In this document: one piece after another, positions 1-8,044 of the stretch
How the letters are laid out: every line of letters starts with the position of its first letter
Position numbering within the stretch: the first letter of the stretch is position 1
Source: Lachnospiraceae bacterium C6A11
GTDB taxonomy: Bacteria; Bacillota; Clostridia; Lachnospirales; Lachnospiraceae
Reading direction: 5' to 3'
Length of the DNA stretch: 64,000 nt
Assembly (NCBI GenBank): GCA_000702245.1
Contig: JNKY01000015.1
Span: 124,001 to 188,000 of the forward strand
Translations under genes and position numbers: made by a program
Notes under the pieces: model-generated
The model's input: only the letters and a program-made list of their open reading frames with translations
What the model was told of the DNA's origin: nothing
Databases searched by the model: none

Positions 1-68
1 ATAGTCATGGCGGTGCGAAGTTTGTTTCTACCGATATTTTTTAAGGTGAGCCTGTTTAATCTTTTCAT
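1..68 (-). CDS. FtsX-family ABC permease, N-terminal fragment (cut by window edge)
   Basis: An ATG at 68-66 on the minus strand follows a good ribosome site (GGGAGAGGAC) and opens a frame reading MKRLNRLTLKNIGRNKLRT, which leaves the window. The NKLRT signature right after a basic amphipathic start matches the first residues of the permease just upstream (KNKLRT there), so this is the start of a second FtsX/MacB-like permease in tandem. Only 22 codons are visible. It lies 37 bp after the stop of the first permease and is probably in the same operon. Function is inferred from the short match and the context. Confidence 0.7.
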   Translation of the reverse strand, partial: MKRLNRLTLKNIGRNKLRTAMT

Positions 69-105
69 TTTTCGTCCTCTCCCTCAAATACCTATACTGC
101 GGTGG

Positions 106-2910
106 TTACTTGTATTCCTTCCTCACCACCGCCAGCGCGATCAGTCCGGTTACTGCATTTATAACAAATATAACTGCTGCTGTAATAAGAAATACCGTCC
201 AATCAATCCCGAAACGTATCGGCATATAATCACTGTTGTAAAGTCCGGTAAAACCGTGGCCACTGTATATCATTTTTGATATATAATATGCTGCTCCGGT
301 TCCAACCAGGAATCCGATAATCACCGCACATATACTGACCAGTATTCCTTCAGCGATAACCGCCTTGCGTACTTCCTTACTGCAAAAACCGATATTTCTT
401 AGAAGCTTCAGTTCCTTTCGTCTGTGTAATATCTCTGTGGTTCTGACATTAATTAGGTTAATTGTGATGATCAACAGAACTATTCCTACTATGAAGTAGA
501 TGATATTTCTAACCATCTTCATTCCGGCAAAACCAATTCCATCATTCTCAACCCAGTAACCTTTAGATGACAGATATTTGGCAATACTTCCATCATCTTC
601 CTCAAGATCGACATATATGTATATAGATATATCTTCGCCACTATAACGAATATTTTCGACATCCTTCTCTATCTCTTCCATGCAGCTGATTGGCTCTTCA
701 CTATCCCTCAAATAGAAAAATGTGAAATAAGCAGAAGCATGACCAACATAATAATGTAGCTTACGATCAGCTAATTGATTATATTCAACTTTCGAAAGTA
801 TGCCGGCTATATGAAATCTCGTCCCATAGTATTCAATATCATCTCCAACCTTCAGCTCCGGCAGAAAATCCTTAACCTTTCCCTGAACCAGTATCGTATT
901 TATTATTCCATCCTCATTCGAAACATCAAATTCATCGGTCTCTTTTTGAAGTATGCTAAAGTACTTTTCATCAAGTCCGGTAACACTGACATATCCATAC
1001 ATTCTTCTTAGAACTTCATCATCAGCAAAACGATCTGCGTTATAATACTCGTTGACACTATAATCTAATCCAACAAAGCCTTTTTTCTTCGAAAGCTCCT
1101 TCTCCAGCTCAGCTATATCACCAAAGCTCAGACTATCAACGTTATATCCGGCTATCCATTTGCCATCTACTATGATTGAAGGCTTAAGCTGATTATTCAG
1201 CTCTGTTCGTATTATTGTCTTCATTATGCATCCAATTAATAGTACAATACTAAAACTAACTGCGAGACTGATGACAAGCAGAAGGAATCTCCCTCTACGG
1301 ATGCGTACATTCTTAAAACCGTACCATACCGGATAACCCATCAGGCCGGATTTTGTCCTGCTTTTTCTTTTCTTTTTCAGAAGCTTTTCTGATACTCTCT
1401 TATCGACATCGTCCTTACTCCTTAACGAATCTGCCGGACTCATCTTATACAGCTTTTCTATTGGTGATACCATCGAATATCCAACGATAACTGCCATGAA
1501 AAGAACAGTCAGCCCAAAAGCCTTCCACCTGAAGTAGAAATTCAGTGTTCCGATTTCAAGCAGAATCTCCTTAAGAACAGTATTTCTTGGTCCGTATTCA
1601 TTCAAAAAGCTGAATAACCCCTTACAACCAAGGATACCCAAAAATACACCCAGAATCGTTCCTATAAGTCCTATGATCAATGCCTCAAGCAGAACCATCT
1701 TAATGATCTGTTTTCTCGTGAGCCCTATACACCGAAACATTCCATAATCGTTTTCCCTCTCACAGACAGATATATTGAAGGAGTTCCTTATGATCACCAT
1801 AACAACAAGTCCAAATATAGCCGCAGTCATTAGCATTAATGCGTTAAAGAACAGTTCTCCTTCATCTATTTCCATGATCATAGCCGGCTCATATAAATCG
1901 ATAGCCGCTTCGCTAAATTCCGGTGGACATCCAAGCCTGTTGCCAAGCAGTTCTGCCTGATCACTTAAATTCTTCTTATCCTTGAAAGAGACGATAATCC
2001 TATACTCTGAAGTGTCAAGATTATCAAGATTAAGGAGACTGATTGAAAAATCGCTTATAGCAAAGTACTGTTTTCCAACAGAACGTTCTTCCCAGTCGGT
2101 CACTAGATTTACCATAAGCCCCGGCATCTGATTTTCATTTATTTCTTCGCCTTCATCATTTGTTATTATCTCGATAGTATTAAACTCACCTGATAGTATT
2201 TTACTGAAGCCTTCATTTTTATGATATCTGTTATACAGGTCTGCCAGAATCTGCTCATCTTCATTTGACAATTTAACATAATCCGTTGGCATACAATAAG
2301 GCGGATCTGCTTCATTGATTATCTTGTCGTACCTTTCTTTATTTGTTTCTTTGATCCTCTCCAGCTGTGCTGTCAGAAGTTTTTCCCGCTGTTCTTCCTC
2401 GAGTGCCTCATACTCTTCCTCTGAAATACCTTCCGTGACCATATTGATTATCTCAACATTCTCACCAACCGATGCATTTGGGGTAGCAAAAAAATCCGTA
2501 TTACCGATCATATGCAGCGGAGTAATGATCTCATTATCGTTCGTAGGAAAATGTCCGGTTATAAGGTCCATCCCTTTAAAATACGACATGTCATCAACAT
2601 AAATGATGCCATTTTTATTGGTTGAAACATAAAACTTCTTTATCTCGCAGCCGTCGTCGGAAATATCAGACGCTTCCCCATTCTTCAGTTTGAGCATCTC
2701 CGCCGCGGTCTCTTTATTTACCATATACGCTGCATCATAAGAACCACTCTGTTTGTAGTGATTTATCTTTTTGTTATAAAACAAATTCATCCCAAAAGAA
2801 AATATCCCGAAGATAATAAACGCCGATATCATTACCGAAATTATCGTCATTATCGTCCGCAGCTTATTCTTCCATATGTACCTTAAAACCAGGCCCTTCA
2901 AATTCTTCAT
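106..2910 (-). CDS. ABC transporter permease, FtsX/MacB type
   Basis: Large membrane protein of 934 residues with the FtsX layout: one N-terminal membrane segment (about residues 12-35), a long extracytoplasmic domain, three membrane segments (about 360-500), another segment near 590, a second extracytoplasmic domain and three C-terminal segments. The cytoplasmic turn FRCIGLTRKQI after the second segment is typical of FtsX permeases that work in peptide export, lipoprotein release or antibiotic resistance. The ATG at 2910 is chosen over the upstream TTG at 2937 because AGAGGA lies about 8 bases before it and the protein then starts like its tandem neighbour. The partner ATPase is probably the gene at 4529-5230. 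The substrate is unknown. Confidence 0.9.
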   Translation of the reverse strand: MKNLKGLVLRYIWKNKLRTIMTIISVMISAFIIFGIFSFGMNLFYNKKINHYKQSGSYDAAYMVNKETAAEMLKLKNGEASDISDDGCEIKKFYVSTNKNGIIYVDDMSYFKGMDLITGHFPTNDNEIITPLHMIGNTDFFATPNASVGENVEIINMVTEGISEEEYEALEEEQREKLLTAQLERIKETNKERYDKIINEADPPYCMPTDYVKLSNEDEQILADLYNRYHKNEGFSKILSGEFNTIEIITNDEGEEINENQMPGLMVNLVTDWEERSVGKQYFAISDFSISLLNLDNLDTSEYRIIVSFKDKKNLSDQAELLGNRLGCPPEFSEAAIDLYEPAMIMEIDEGELFFNALMLMTAAIFGLVVMVIIRNSFNISVCERENDYGMFRCIGLTRKQIIKMVLLEALIIGLIGTILGVFLGILGCKGLFSFLNEYGPRNTVLKEILLEIGTLNFYFRWKAFGLTVLFMAVIVGYSMVSPIEKLYKMSPADSLRSKDDVDKRVSEKLLKKKRKSRTKSGLMGYPVWYGFKNVRIRRGRFLLLVISLAVSFSIVLLIGCIMKTIIRTELNNQLKPSIIVDGKWIAGYNVDSLSFGDIAELEKELSKKKGFVGLDYSVNEYYNADRFADDEVLRRMYGYVSVTGLDEKYFSILQKETDEFDVSNEDGIINTILVQGKVKDFLPELKVGDDIEYYGTRFHIAGILSKVEYNQLADRKLHYYVGHASAYFTFFYLRDSEEPISCMEEIEKDVENIRYSGEDISIYIYVDLEEDDGSIAKYLSSKGYWVENDGIGFAGMKMVRNIIYFIVGIVLLIITINLINVRTTEILHRRKELKLLRNIGFCSKEVRKAVIAEGILVSICAVIIGFLVGTGAAYYISKMIYSGHGFTGLYNSDYMPIRFGIDWTVFLITAAVIFVINAVTGLIALAVVRKEYK

Positions 2911-2937
2911 ATCGCTCTTCCTCTGCACATCTTTCAA

Positions 2938-3078
2938 TAGACAAACATATTATTTCATCATACATCCTGATGATAAATCTTCTTTCTAACAGTTCTCTAA
3001 CAGAGTTTATTGTTTTGCAGAATATTTTATATTTATTGTAAATATTTAAACTAAAGTTTGGCATAATCGTATACTCAA
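2938..3078 (-). promoter_or_regulatory. Probable promoter/operator region of the permease genes
   Basis: This AT-rich gap lies between the terminator of the XRE operon and the permease start. On the minus strand it carries a short direct repeat, CTGTTAGA-gaa-CTGTTAGA, around 2985-3003, which could be an operator half-site pair. No confident -35/-10 pair was assigned. A permease promoter is expected here because the strong terminator just upstream would cut off read-through. Confidence 0.3.
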
Positions 3079-3100
3079 AAGGGCGGCTTCCGCCGCCCTT
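3079..3100 (-). terminator. Rho-independent terminator after the XRE/TA operon
   Basis: Perfect 9-bp stem AAGGGCGGC / GCCGCCCTT with a 4-base loop, followed on the minus strand by TTTT. It sits 7 bp after the stop of the XRE gene at 3107. The stem is identical to the hairpin at 4448-4469. Confidence 0.8.
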
Positions 3101-3106
3101 CAGTAA

Positions 3107-3490
3107 TTATTCTGCTATTTTGTTGTTGTCATGCTTTTCATCTTTCTTCAAGGTTGAAAGTGCTTCAACATACCCCAGTATCCTATCCCGCTGAGACTTG
3201 TCCAGCTTATTGAATTCCTCAAGCAATATCCCGCTCTCTGTATTTACGTCCACAACATAGTATACTTGGTTTTTGCCGCGACTCTCCGCAGGATCAACAC
3301 CCGACAACAGCCATTCAGGTGATACATCCAGCGCCCTGCATATCGCAAGAATCTTATCTGAAGAAGGGTTTGTCCCCTTTTTCTTCCACTCGCTGATTGT
3401 ACTCTCTTTGATTCCTGCCTTTGCTGCAAACTCCTTCTGTGTCATGGAAATCTGTTTTAATCTTTCAAATATTCTATCACTTATTGTCAT
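3107..3490 (-). CDS. XRE-family helix-turn-helix regulator
   Basis: 127 residues. The N-terminal 65 form a Cro/CI-type HTH (MTQKEFAAKAGIKESTISEW is the helix-turn-helix), followed by PEWLLSG, a common end of this domain in small phage-like regulators. The C-terminal half is charged and probably helical (LLEEFNKLDKSQRDRILGYVEAL), resembling a dimerisation tail. Its ATG overlaps the stop of the preceding antitoxin gene (ATGA at 3490-3487), so the two are translationally coupled. Likely DNA-binding repressor of the cassette or of the neighbouring ABC genes; the target is not visible. Confidence 0.85.
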   Translation of the reverse strand: MTISDRIFERLKQISMTQKEFAAKAGIKESTISEWKKKGTNPSSDKILAICRALDVSPEWLLSGVDPAESRGKNQVYYVVDVNTESGILLEEFNKLDKSQRDRILGYVEALSTLKKDEKHDNNKIAE

Positions 3491-3876
3491 AATTCTATCA
3501 ACTCACCTGCTGGTTCTGCCTCACCATTATTTCTCTTTTTGCTGTTGATTTCATCCCATTGAATGATCCTGTGGTCATCACTATCCGTAGGTTTCCTCAT
3601 ATCAATACATAATTCCAACCCCAGCTTCTCGCATATCTCATTTAAAGACCTGATCGTAAAATTGTATTCTCTGCTTTCCCACTTTGACACCATCCCTTGC
3701 GTAACACCCATGTATTTTGCAAATTCCTGCTGTGTCAAACCCATGTCAATTCTACGTCTTTCAATCATAGCAGATATCTTAGCCAATTCAACAGTCGTTT
3801 TAACTTCTGATTCAGATAAACCATCTGTTAACCAGGTCGCCTCTTTTGCGTTCTTTATCTTATCTGATAAACTCAT
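3487..3876 (-). CDS. HigA-like antitoxin, XRE family
   Basis: 129 residues from the ATG at 3876, preceded by GGAGG at 8 bases; the longer frame from a TTG at 3891 is less likely because that codon overlaps the ribosome site. The middle (about residues 35-95) is an XRE HTH with LTQQEFAKYMGVTQGMVSKW. The N-terminal SLSDKIKNAKEATWLTDG and the ETKTTVELAKISAMI-like linker are typical of antitoxins that follow Gp49/HigB-type toxins. It starts 18 bp after the toxin stop. By family it should bind the toxin and repress the operon. Confidence 0.82.
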   Translation of the reverse strand: MSLSDKIKNAKEATWLTDGLSESEVKTTVELAKISAMIERRRIDMGLTQQEFAKYMGVTQGMVSKWESREYNFTIRSLNEICEKLGLELCIDMRKPTDSDDHRIIQWDEINSKKRNNGEAEPAGELIEL

Positions 3877-3894
3877 CGCTTCATCCTCCAATCA

Positions 3895-4278
3895 TCAACT
3901 ATTAAGCCATTCCAAACGTTTTCTGGCCGTTCGTATCGCACGTAGATAATCTCCATCGTTCTTCTCAAGAAATGCCGTGAGCAGAATGATCTGATGTTCA
4001 TCTATCGTATAAACAACTCTGATATTCTTCCTTGTTTCCGGATGCCTTATACTATAAAGCTCCTTTTCCCCGGAAAGCTTTTCAAATTGCTGAAGATCAA
4101 TTGCTCGCTCTTTTAACTCAGACAATACTGCCAGATCCGCAATCAGCTTCTTTTGAAAACGCTCCCACGGTGGTTTTTCTTTCCACGCCTCATTTACTGC
4201 CTTTTCAAATTCTTTACGGACATTCGATATTATATAAATATCATCTAGTCCATTAATTATAATTTTTTCTAAATACAA
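3895..4278 (-). CDS. RelE/HigB-fold toxin (phage Gp49-like)
   Basis: About 127 residues. The C-terminal part has the RelE/HigB/Gp49 pattern: a strand pair ending in ELYSIRHPETRKNIRVVY, the strand HQIILLTAFLEKN, then a basic helix AIRTARKRLEWL. Members of this fold cleave mRNA on the ribosome. There is no internal Met. A TTG at 4278 with AAGGGG 9 bases upstream is the best start; a TTG at 4323 gives 142 residues. It is the first gene of a toxin-antitoxin-regulator operon read on the minus strand (toxin first, as in higBA). Toxicity is inferred from family only. Confidence 0.75.
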   Translation of the reverse strand: MYLEKIIINGLDDIYIISNVRKEFEKAVNEAWKEKPPWERFQKKLIADLAVLSELKERAIDLQQFEKLSGEKELYSIRHPETRKNIRVVYTIDEHQIILLTAFLEKNDGDYLRAIRTARKRLEWLNS

Positions 4279-4447
4279 TGCTATCTTCCCCTTAATAATA
4301 TTACTTATATGTAATAATTGCAATAGTTACTTTTCTGACATTTGAAATATCGCCGCACTCAAATTCATAATAATCGTGCCATTTTCAATTTTATGAATTT
4401 TATCATACTGATTTATATATTTCAAGCACTTGAATAAAGAACAACAA

Positions 4448-4469
4448 AAGGGCGGCTGGTGCCGCCCTT
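4448..4469 (-). terminator. Rho-independent terminator after the ABC ATPase gene
   Basis: Stem AAGGGCGGC / GCCGCCCTT with loop TGGT; on the minus strand it is followed by TTTTGTTGTTCTT. It ends the iorA-ABC ATPase transcript. The stem is the same 9 bp as the terminator at 3079-3100. Confidence 0.85.
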
Positions 4470-4528
4470 AGAATCTTTTATTTAGTTGTGATTGCCGGAA
4501 TTTATATACCTAATTCTTCCGATTGCCT

Positions 4529-5230
4529 CTACCACTCGATCTCCGAGATCGGTACTACATTTTCATTCATCTTCACCGAGGAGATGTGTCCGCTCTTCAC
4601 CCGGATGACTCTGTCCGCCATCGCGGTCAGTGCAGAGTTGTGCGTGATTATTATTACGGTCATTCCCCGCTCCCGGCTGCAGTCCTGAAGTATCTGGAGT
4701 ATCTGCTTTCCGGTCTCGTAATCAAGCGCACCCGTCGGCTCATCACAGAGAAGAAGCTTCGGGTTCTTCGCCAATGCTCTTGCTATGGACACTCTCTGCT
4801 GCTCGCCGCCCGAAAGCTGGGCCGGGAAATTATTTGTCCTCTCAGAAAGTCCGACCTTACCCAGCACCTCCGCCGGATCCATCGGATTCTTCGAAAGCTG
4901 CGATGCGATCTCCACGTTCTCCAGTGCCGTCAGATTTGGGATCAGATTGTAAAACTGAAATACGAATCCGATATCGCGCCGTCGGTAGGTCGCCAGCTGC
5001 TTCTTGCTGTAGCTTGAGATATCATTTCCGTCCAGAAGGATCTGCCCCTTCGTCAGCCTGTCCATACCGCCAAGTATGTTGAGGAGCGTCGTCTTGCCCG
5101 CACCCGACTGGCCGACGATGATGCATATTTCGCCCTTCTCGACCGTGAAGGATGCATCCTTCAAAGCCTCAACCTTAACATCGCCGCTGTCATATATTTT
5201 ACTTACATCTCTGAATTCAACGTAACTCAT
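4529..5230 (-). CDS. ABC transporter ATP-binding protein (MacB/LolD type)
   Basis: 233 residues. Walker [13 protein letters not shown]-loop region [17 protein letters not shown], signature [15 protein letters not shown] and Walker [13 protein letters not shown] are all intact. The PTGALD and [12 protein letters not shown] wording places it in the MacB/LolD/BceA branch that pairs with FtsX-like permeases, so the permeases at 106-2910 and 1-68 are its probable partners even though about 1.6 kb of TA genes separates them. The start at 5230 ([13 protein letters not shown]) is the family start; its ATG overlaps the iorA stop as ATGA, so it is translationally coupled to iorA. An extended start at 5281 inside iorA is unlikely. 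Confidence 0.93.
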   Translation of the reverse strand: MSYVEFRDVSKIYDSGDVKVEALKDASFTVEKGEICIIVGQSGAGKTTLLNILGGMDRLTKGQILLDGNDISSYSKKQLATYRRRDIGFVFQFYNLIPNLTALENVEIASQLSKNPMDPAEVLGKVGLSERTNNFPAQLSGGEQQRVSIARALAKNPKLLLCDEPTGALDYETGKQILQILQDCSRERGMTVIIITHNSALTAMADRVIRVKSGHISSVKMNENVVPISEIEW

Positions 5231-7122
5231 GAAATCGCTCCAACCGGGCAAACTAACGAGCAGAGCGTACAGCCCGTACAAAGTGAGGTATCAATCTCAA
5301 CTCTGCCATCATTAATAACAATGCCCGGGCATCCGATCTCGCGGATGCATTTCTTGCATTTGATGCACTTCTCCTGATCTATATGAAGTGCCTTATTCGG
5401 AGGAACTATCGCAACACAAGGCGACTTAAATATAACCGCCTTCACGCCCGGCTCATCGGCAACGCGCTTTATAAGCTCAACCGAACCGTTCAGATCGAGC
5501 GGATCGATAGTCTCGACCGTCGTAAGCCCTATTCCTCTAAGAATCTGCTCTATATTTATCTTTGCAACTATCTCGCCCATCATGGTGTGGCCGGTGCCCG
5601 GATGAGGCTGGTGGCCGGTCATGGCAGTAGTCGAGTTGTCCAGAACGATAAGCGTCATGTCGGCCTGATTGTAGACTGCATTTACCACGCCTGTGATCGC
5701 AGAAGCGAAGAAGGTCGAATCACCCACAAATGCAAAGCACTTCGTGTCCGGCTCGATGTGGCCGACGCCCTGGGCGATATTTACGCCTGCGCCCATACAG
5801 AGGCAGGTGTCAACCATGTCGAGAGGCATGGCATTTCCGAGGGTGTAACAGCCGATATCGCCGCAGAAAATAGTCTTTCTGCCCTGCATAGCCTTCTTCA
5901 CTGCGTAGAAGGATGCCCTGTGAGGACAGCCTGCGCAGAGAACAGGAGGACGAACCGGAAGCTCCGGAACGTCTGCGGCTTCCGCCTTGTCGGCCGCTGC
6001 ATTACTTTCGGCCGTTGCATCGCTACCACCTTCCGCCTTATTGGAATCTGCTTTCTTGTCTGCACCAATAAACGCCTGTATGTCTCCAATTACACTATCT
6101 ATCGTATTCTCTCCGGCGTTTGCCGTGTCGCCGGTAAGCTTACCACGAATCTTAACCTTCAAATTGTATTTGCCGCAAATATAGGTAAGCTCCCTCTCGA
6201 TGACCGGATCAAGCTCCTCCAGGCAGAGAACCTCACTCTTGTCCTTCAGGAATTCTGCGGCCTTCTCCTCAGGGAAAGGAAACGGCGTGCTTACCTTCAT
6301 AAGCGGCAGCTTGCCTGTAACCTTCATGGCCTCCAGCGCGTATGCGAAGCTTACACCGCCCGCTGCAACAGCGAGACTCCCTGCTTCACGATCATCTGCC
6401 GCACCATGATTTCTCGTCACAACTTCGTCCGCGTAACATATTCTATTCTTCTCGTACTCTGAGAAAACCTTCGTAAGCTCGGCGTTTCTTGCCTCGATCT
6501 TCTTGTGGTTTGCGTAAGAAAGGCGCGGGAAGATAACCCACCGCTTCGAATCCTTCACGAAGCCTTCAGGTGTATTTGTATAATATTCGTTTTCGTCCTT
6601 AACCTTGATGCTTGCGTAGCCATGAGAAACTCTTGTGGTCGAACGAAGAAATACAGGTGTGCCGTATTTCTCCGAAAGCTCGAAAGCATCGCTGATCATG
6701 TCATAAGCTTCCTGAACCGATGATGGATCGAAGCACGGAAGCTTCGAAAACTCCGCGAACTTTCTTGTGTCCTGCTCGGTCTGGGAAGAAATAGGGCCAG
6801 GATCGTCGGCAACCAGAACTATCATTCCGCCCTTGACGCCCACGTATTCAAGGCTCATCAGAGGGTCTGAAGCGACGTTCAGTCCAACCTGCTTCATCGT
6901 GACCATCGTGCGCGCGCCCGCGTAAGACGCACCGGCAGCCAGCTCGAGAGCGGCCTTCTCGTTAACGGACCACTCCACGTAGGTTCCTTCTCTCTTCGAC
7001 TTTGCTACATTCTCCAAAACCTCTGTTGAAGGTGTGCCGGGATATCCGGCTATAAGATTCAGTCCCGCAGCTATCGCTCCTCGTGCGATTGCCGCATTTC
7101 CCATCAAGAATTCGTCATGCAT
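5227..7122 (-). CDS. iorA: Indolepyruvate ferredoxin oxidoreductase, alpha subunit
   Basis: 631 residues. The N-terminal pyrimidine-binding half carries GYPGTPSTEVLE and EWSVNEKAALELAAGAS. The TPP-binding half has CAGCPHRASFYAVKKA and GDIGCYTLG. The C-terminus is a 2[4Fe-4S] ferredoxin domain with CIKCKKCIREIGCP and CTGCTLCSLVCP. The enzyme oxidises aryl-pyruvates from aromatic amino acid transamination to aryl-acetyl-CoA, reducing ferredoxin. An Ala/Asp-rich linker (about residues 355-390) between the halves is longer than usual. The ATG at 7122 follows GGGAG. The beta subunit gene (iorB), usually adjacent, is not in this window; the downstream coupled gene is an ABC ATPase instead. Confidence 0.93.
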   Translation of the reverse strand: MHDEFLMGNAAIARGAIAAGLNLIAGYPGTPSTEVLENVAKSKREGTYVEWSVNEKAALELAAGASYAGARTMVTMKQVGLNVASDPLMSLEYVGVKGGMIVLVADDPGPISSQTEQDTRKFAEFSKLPCFDPSSVQEAYDMISDAFELSEKYGTPVFLRSTTRVSHGYASIKVKDENEYYTNTPEGFVKDSKRWVIFPRLSYANHKKIEARNAELTKVFSEYEKNRICYADEVVTRNHGAADDREAGSLAVAAGGVSFAYALEAMKVTGKLPLMKVSTPFPFPEEKAAEFLKDKSEVLCLEELDPVIERELTYICGKYNLKVKIRGKLTGDTANAGENTIDSVIGDIQAFIGADKKADSNKAEGGSDATAESNAAADKAEAADVPELPVRPPVLCAGCPHRASFYAVKKAMQGRKTIFCGDIGCYTLGNAMPLDMVDTCLCMGAGVNIAQGVGHIEPDTKCFAFVGDSTFFASAITGVVNAVYNQADMTLIVLDNSTTAMTGHQPHPGTGHTMMGEIVAKINIEQILRGIGLTTVETIDPLDLNGSVELIKRVADEPGVKAVIFKSPCVAIVPPNKALHIDQEKCIKCKKCIREIGCPGIVINDGRVEIDTSLCTGCTLCSLVCPVGAIS

Positions 7123-7208
7123 GATCTTACTCCCATTGTTAGTTACTCAAATTTTATTTCAAGTAAATCACTACGGATTCACTTTTATTGTTTGTTATTT
7201 TTGAACTA

Positions 7209-7829
7209 TTACTGCCCATTTCTTCTTCCGCCGCGTCCGCGACATCCTCTACGAGCTCTGCCCGGTCTGTCTAGTGGAACCGCCGGCAAATATCCTGTCG
7301 GCTTGTCTTCAAGAATTCTATGCTGAACCGGTCTTCGAACCGTATTTTTTATCATATTTTCATTGGCAAGCTTATAGTTTCCAAAGGTTGTTACTGATTC
7401 GTCTGTCACAGCGTTAACACCAGAATCCACAACATCATTATTATTTCCGTTTACTGGAATATTCACTCTATTTTTATTTGATATTAGCTGGAAGCTCTTA
7501 ATTACCGACTCGCAGAGCGCACCGTTTTCATCAAATATTTGTGGCACTTCATCATTAAATACTATATGCTCGTCCTTGTAATAAACATCCGTTGTGCAAC
7601 CGTATATTTCCAGCGCGGCAGCCAGATTCAACGCACTTGAATGAGACACATTTTCCACTATAAGTATCGGAGGTTCTTTTTCGAGAAGAAGATTCGCTTC
7701 TTCCTCCGTATATCCCGCAAGATCAGCAAGAAGACCACTCAGCACCTCAACCGCTGCTTCCTCGCTCCATTTTTTAATATAAACCTTATATCCAAGCAGG
7801 CCCTTATGAACCTTTTTTTCCTCCTCCAT
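7209..7829 (-). CDS. Hypothetical protein, possibly L7/L12 C-terminal-like fold, with Arg/Gly-rich tail
   Basis: 206 residues from the ATG at 7829 (GGGGAGGA 7 bases upstream). Residues about 15-85 contain EEEANLLLEKEPPILIVENV followed by SHSSALNLAAALEIYGC, which resembles the L7/L12 C-terminal fold (KxxPxxVxEgvsxeeA..lkx.LeeaG). The middle is Asn/Val-rich and low complexity. The last 20 residues are basic (RPGRARRGCRGRGGRRNGQ), suggesting nucleic-acid binding. It precedes iorA by 86 bp and may be co-transcribed. The function is unknown; the fold suggestion is by eye. Confidence 0.6.
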   Translation of the reverse strand: MEEEKKVHKGLLGYKVYIKKWSEEAAVEVLSGLLADLAGYTEEEANLLLEKEPPILIVENVSHSSALNLAAALEIYGCTTDVYYKDEHIVFNDEVPQIFDENGALCESVIKSFQLISNKNRVNIPVNGNNNDVVDSGVNAVTDESVTTFGNYKLANENMIKNTVRRPVQHRILEDKPTGYLPAVPLDRPGRARRGCRGRGGRRNGQ

Positions 7830-7967
7830 ACTTATCCTCCCCATACTAAAACTAACTGTCAAACAAGCCTATAAACCCCTTTAAAAATATAGGATAAAAC
7901 ACTTACCGTATCGTATATAAAACCACCTTTCAGTATACCCCACCTTACATTCAGTTTCAATAAGTAA

Positions 7968-8001
7968 AGCCGGCGCTTTTACTACCCCGTCAGCGCCGGC
8001 T
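7968..8001 (-). terminator. Terminator hairpin after the EAL gene
   Basis: Perfect 10-bp stem AGCCGGCGCT / AGCGCCGGCT with a 14-base loop, 44 bp after the EAL stop. The following T-tract on the minus strand is weak (TTACTTATTG), so efficiency is uncertain. Confidence 0.6.
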
Positions 8002-8044
8002 ATTATATTTCTTTATGTATTTTTCACTATTCGCACCTGGAGTG

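Noticed and set aside
2864-3064. 66-codon open frame upstream of the permease
   Set aside because: It overlaps the permease start out of frame, has no ribosome site worth naming, and lies in the promoter gap; composition is not protein-like.
5383-6462. 359-codon open frame opposite iorA
   Set aside because: Antisense shadow of a strongly supported gene; no start signal or recognisable domain.
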